From NCBI RefSeq assembly GCF_052118845.1, contig NZ_JBQKGJ010000020.1, positions 1 to 64,000 of the forward strand: DNA of 64,000 bases. Reading direction: 5' to 3'. The notes below the pieces were generated by a model. That model was not told the DNA's origin. It made no database searches and was given only the letters and a program-made list of their open reading frames with translations. Position 1 is the first letter of the stretch. Each line of letters starts with the position of its first letter. This stretch comes from Bilifractor sp002394235 (GTDB lineage: Bacteria > Bacillota > Clostridia > Lachnospirales > Lachnospiraceae). Shown here one piece after another: positions 61,771 through 64,000 of this stretch. A program made the translations under genes and the position numbers.

Positions 61771-62295
61771 TCATTTCTTAAGATTGTGCTTCCGTTCCTC
61801 GGGAGCCTTGTACCCATGCAGGCCGATGAGACGCTGGTTGCGGCTTCCGCGGAAGAGAAGGGTGACATCCTTCTGCGCTTCAATGAACTCACCGTCGACG
61901 ATGAGGTCGATGTAGGAGAGCATCTCGTCCGTGACATCGGTGTACACTTTGCCTCCCTCCATCAGATCGACATCATAGGTGTAGCCGGTGTAGCACCAGA
62001 TATCCTTGGAGGGGTATGTCTCACGGATCCGCTTCAGAAGTCCGACAAGGACCCGCTGGTTCTCCGGCTCAAAGGGTTCGCCGCCCAGAAGCGTGAAACC
62101 CTGGATATAATCCGGTCTGAGAGCCTTCAGAATTTCTTCTGTGGTTTCTTCGGTAAAAGGCGTTCCATAATTGAAATCCCAGGTCATGGAATTAAAACAG
62201 CCCTTGCAGTGGTGTCTGCAGCCGGAGACGAAGAGACTGACTCTGACGCCCGGGCCATCCGCTATGTCAAACTCCTTGATGTTCGCGTAATTCAT
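61771..62295 (-). CDS. nrdG: Anaerobic ribonucleotide reductase activating protein
   Basis: NrdG is the radical-SAM enzyme that installs the glycyl radical on NrdD. The 174-residue protein has GPGVRVSLFVSGCRHHCKGC, whose CxxxCxxC-type cysteines bind the 4Fe-4S cluster, then the GGEPF motif (LLGGEPFEPEN) for SAM. Start ATG 62295 is preferred over an in-frame GTG at 62301 because AAAGGA sits at better distance. It follows nrdD on the minus strand, but after an unusually long gap of about 515 nt. Confidence 0.92.
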   Translation of the reverse strand: MNYANIKEFDIADGPGVRVSLFVSGCRHHCKGCFNSMTWDFNYGTPFTEETTEEILKALRPDYIQGFTLLGGEPFEPENQRVLVGLLKRIRETYPSKDIWCYTGYTYDVDLMEGGKVYTDVTDEMLSYIDLIVDGEFIEAQKDVTLLFRGSRNQRLIGLHGYKAPEERKHNLKK

Positions 62296-62810
62296 AGACA
62301 CAATCCTTTCGTAAATACTTGTTCAGTTTCTTTAAAAAACATTTTAGACACCTGATGAATTGTTTGACGGATTAACTTTTGTATTATTTTTCCAGAGGAA
62401 AAAATATACTGCAGAAAGAAACTGTCACATGCCGCCACAAGCTCCGGCAACTCCGGATCACCCCGCGATCACCTGCGTTTATGATGCGTGATGCAAAAGA
62501 AACCGCCGCACCGGCCGCTTCCATGATTCCGTGTGTCGCCTGGTCCGCTCTGGTGTTCCGGATGACGGAGTCGGGCAGTGGCTGCTGCCGGAGACACATG
62601 CGGGAGACATATATTCATGGAAGGTGGCTGGTGTGGCGGTCTTAATCAATTCGTAGCTTATACCTGTCAGCGGCACGGAAGCTGTGAGGCAGCTCTCGTG
62701 CCACGGGGACATATACCGTGCGAAGCACGGAGCAATCCTCAGCATATACAGTGTGTGGCACGGCTTATCGTATGAGGTTTACTGTATATTACAGCGCTAA
62801 AGAACACAGA
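62296..62810. other. Long nrdD-nrdG intergenic region
   Basis: This 515-nt gap has no convincing gene; short frames show no ribosome sites or motifs. It holds an imperfect hairpin GGCACG-AGCTG / CAGCT-CGTGCC at about 62671-62702 and copy B of the second dispersed repeat (62718-62774). Confidence 0.6.
62718..62774 (+). repeat. Second dispersed repeat, copy B
   Basis: GTGCGAAGCACGGAGCAATC, then CAGC, ATACAGTGTGTGGC and CTTATCGTA, in the same order as copy A at 11085. With two more bases on the left the hairpin is CCGTGC-GAA-GCACGG. It lies downstream of nrdD on the opposite strand. Confidence 0.8.
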
Positions 62811-64000
62811 TTATAGGTGAAGGACTCTGTCCTTGATTTCCTGTGTGCGGCCCTGGTTCCAGAACTGGGTTCCGATGTATCCGCAGGTGCGGCGCGCGAC
62901 GGACATCTTGCTCTGATCGGTGTTTCCGCAGTTCGGGCATACCCAGATCAGTTTTCCGTGCTTGTCCTCCTTGATCTGGATCTCTCCGTCATAACCGCAG
63001 ACCTCGCAGTAATCGCTCTTGGTGTTCAGCTCAGCGTACATGATGTTGTCGTAGATGAACTGCATCACCGAGATTACGGCGGGGATATTGTCCTGCATGT
63101 TCGGAACTTCGACATAACTGATGGCTCCGCCCGGGGAAAGCTTCTGGAAATCGGCCTCGAACTTAAGCTTCTGGAAGGCATCGATCTTCTCGCGGACGTT
63201 GACATGGTAGCTGTTCGTGATGTAGTTGTGGTCGGTGACATCCTTTATCACGCCGAAGCGCTTCTGCAGGCACTTCGCGAATTTGTATGTGGTGGATTCC
63301 ATCGGGGTTCCGTACAGGGAGTAGCTGATATGCTCCGCGGCACGCCACTCGGCGCACTTGTCGTTCAGGTGCTGCATAACCTTGAGGGCGAACGGTTTTG
63401 CCTCAGGGTCGGTGTGGCTCTTTCCGGTCATGTATACGCACATCTCATAGAGACCCGCATATCCGAGACTGATGGTGGAGTAGTTGTTGTACAGGAGCTT
63501 GTCGATGGTTTCGCCCTTCTTCAGTCTCGCGAGCGCGCCATACTGCCAGAGGATCGGGGCAACATCGGAAGGTGTCCCCAGAAGTCTCTCGTGGCGGCAG
63601 CGGAGAGCACGGTGGCAGAGCTCAAGTCTCTCATCAAGGATCTCCCAGAACTTGTCCATGTCCTTCTTGGAGGAGCAGGCCACATCGACAAGATTGATGG
63701 TAACGACGCCCTGGTTGAAACGTCCGTAGTACTTGTGCTTTCCGTCGATGTGATTTCTGGATCCGGACTTGTTGTCGTTGTCGCAGAGACCTTCCGGTAC
63801 ACTTTCGTTGTCCGGTGTGAGGAAGCTTCTGCATCCCATGCAGGGATATACATCGCCGTTTTTGTATTCCTTCATCTTCTTGGCGGAGATGTAGTCGGGA
63901 ACCATGCGCTTTGCGGTGCATTTCGCCGCAAGCTCGGTGAGATAGTAGTACTTTGAGTCGGGATGGATATTGTCCTCGTCCAGAACGTAGATCAGCTTCG
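62811..64000 (-). CDS. nrdD: Anaerobic ribonucleoside-triphosphate reductase, C-terminal part
   Basis: This class III reductase makes dNTPs without oxygen. Only the last about 395 residues are in the window; the frame stays open to base 64000. Visible are CMGCRSFLTP, GRFNQGVVTINLVDVA, SYSLYGTPMESTTYKFA, the zinc-site cysteines CEVCGYDG and CPNCGNTD, and the glycyl-radical motif RTCGYIGTQFWNQGR near the C-terminus, where the radical Gly lies in CGYIG. nrdG follows on the same strand after a long gap. Confidence 0.95.
   Translation of the reverse strand, partial: KLIYVLDEDNIHPDSKYYYLTELAAKCTAKRMVPDYISAKKMKEYKNGDVYPCMGCRSFLTPDNESVPEGLCDNDNKSGSRNHIDGKHKYYGRFNQGVVTINLVDVACSSKKDMDKFWEILDERLELCHRALRCRHERLLGTPSDVAPILWQYGALARLKKGETIDKLLYNNYSTISLGYAGLYEMCVYMTGKSHTDPEAKPFALKVMQHLNDKCAEWRAAEHISYSLYGTPMESTTYKFAKCLQKRFGVIKDVTDHNYITNSYHVNVREKIDAFQKLKFEADFQKLSPGGAISYVEVPNMQDNIPAVISVMQFIYDNIMYAELNTKSDYCEVCGYDGEIQIKEDKHGKLIWVCPNCGNTDQSKMSVARRTCGYIGTQFWNQGRTQEIKDRVLHL

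Overview
The window looks like chromosome from an anaerobic, fermentative Firmicute, most likely a Lachnospiraceae-type Clostridia. By eye the G+C content is in the mid-50s percent. The evidence is a set of anaerobe genes (class III ribonucleotide reductase nrdD/nrdG, a reverse rubrerythrin beside a Fur/PerR regulator), cellobiose phosphorylase with a LacI/ABC sugar locus, a Gld-type ABC exporter, strong AGGAGG ribosome sites and sigma-A type promoters. No rRNA, tRNA or CRISPR array was seen. Most genes read clockwise in short operons.

Layout. 1-5.5 kb: right end of an IS200/IS605-type element abutting ilvBN, then a GH43 glycosidase, ThrH and a Cys-cluster protein preceded by a DnaA-box cluster. 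5.5-14.2 kb: a membrane protein with 11-residue repeats, an M18 aminopeptidase, and a phosphorelay set (an intact hybrid kinase, a hybrid kinase whose catalytic residues are lost, and an Hpt protein), then a cytidylate-kinase-like protein. 14.4-18.8 kb: an amino-acid permease fused in frame to an iron alcohol dehydrogenase, followed by a GabT-like aminotransferase. Together these predict import, transamination and reduction of an omega-amino acid. 19.2-24.8 kb (minus strand): an HtrA-like PDZ protein without a protease domain, and a Gld-like ABC exporter operon. 25.2-29.2 kb: bicupin protein, methyltransferase, Tex. 29.4-33.2 kb (minus strand): a C-terminally shortened MocR regulator in operon with a sodium symporter, and a YitT protein. 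33.6-40.5 kb: DAHP synthase, a VWA / MoxR / unknown triad, and an NCS2 purine permease. 40.7-48.2 kb: cellobiose phosphorylase divergent from LacI, solute-binding protein and two permeases (no ATPase gene). 48.6-60.1 kb: exonuclease, IleS, glycogen phosphorylase, a TPR/acidic-repeat/AAA+ protein, and KsgA. 60.3-64 kb (minus strand): reverse rubrerythrin, Fur/PerR, NrdG, and NrdD running off the window.

Non-coding structure is the most unusual part. A 96-nt module occurs five times, always in the same orientation and always directly after a different stem-loop with a T-run. A second short repeat with a GTGC-GAA-GCAC hairpin occurs twice. More than a dozen tandem arrays (periods 15-65 bp) lie between genes; several begin inside the 3' end of a gene and copy its stop codon. 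The array in the leader of the MocR operon forms four consecutive hairpins, and every base change among copies keeps pairing in the mRNA sense. Similar arrays lie inside coding regions, where they form repeat tails or linkers.

The strongest candidates for something undescribed are the permease-dehydrogenase fusion with its aminotransferase, the 96-nt module family, and the four-hairpin MocR leader. Functional names come from recognising sequence motifs by eye; no database search was possible.
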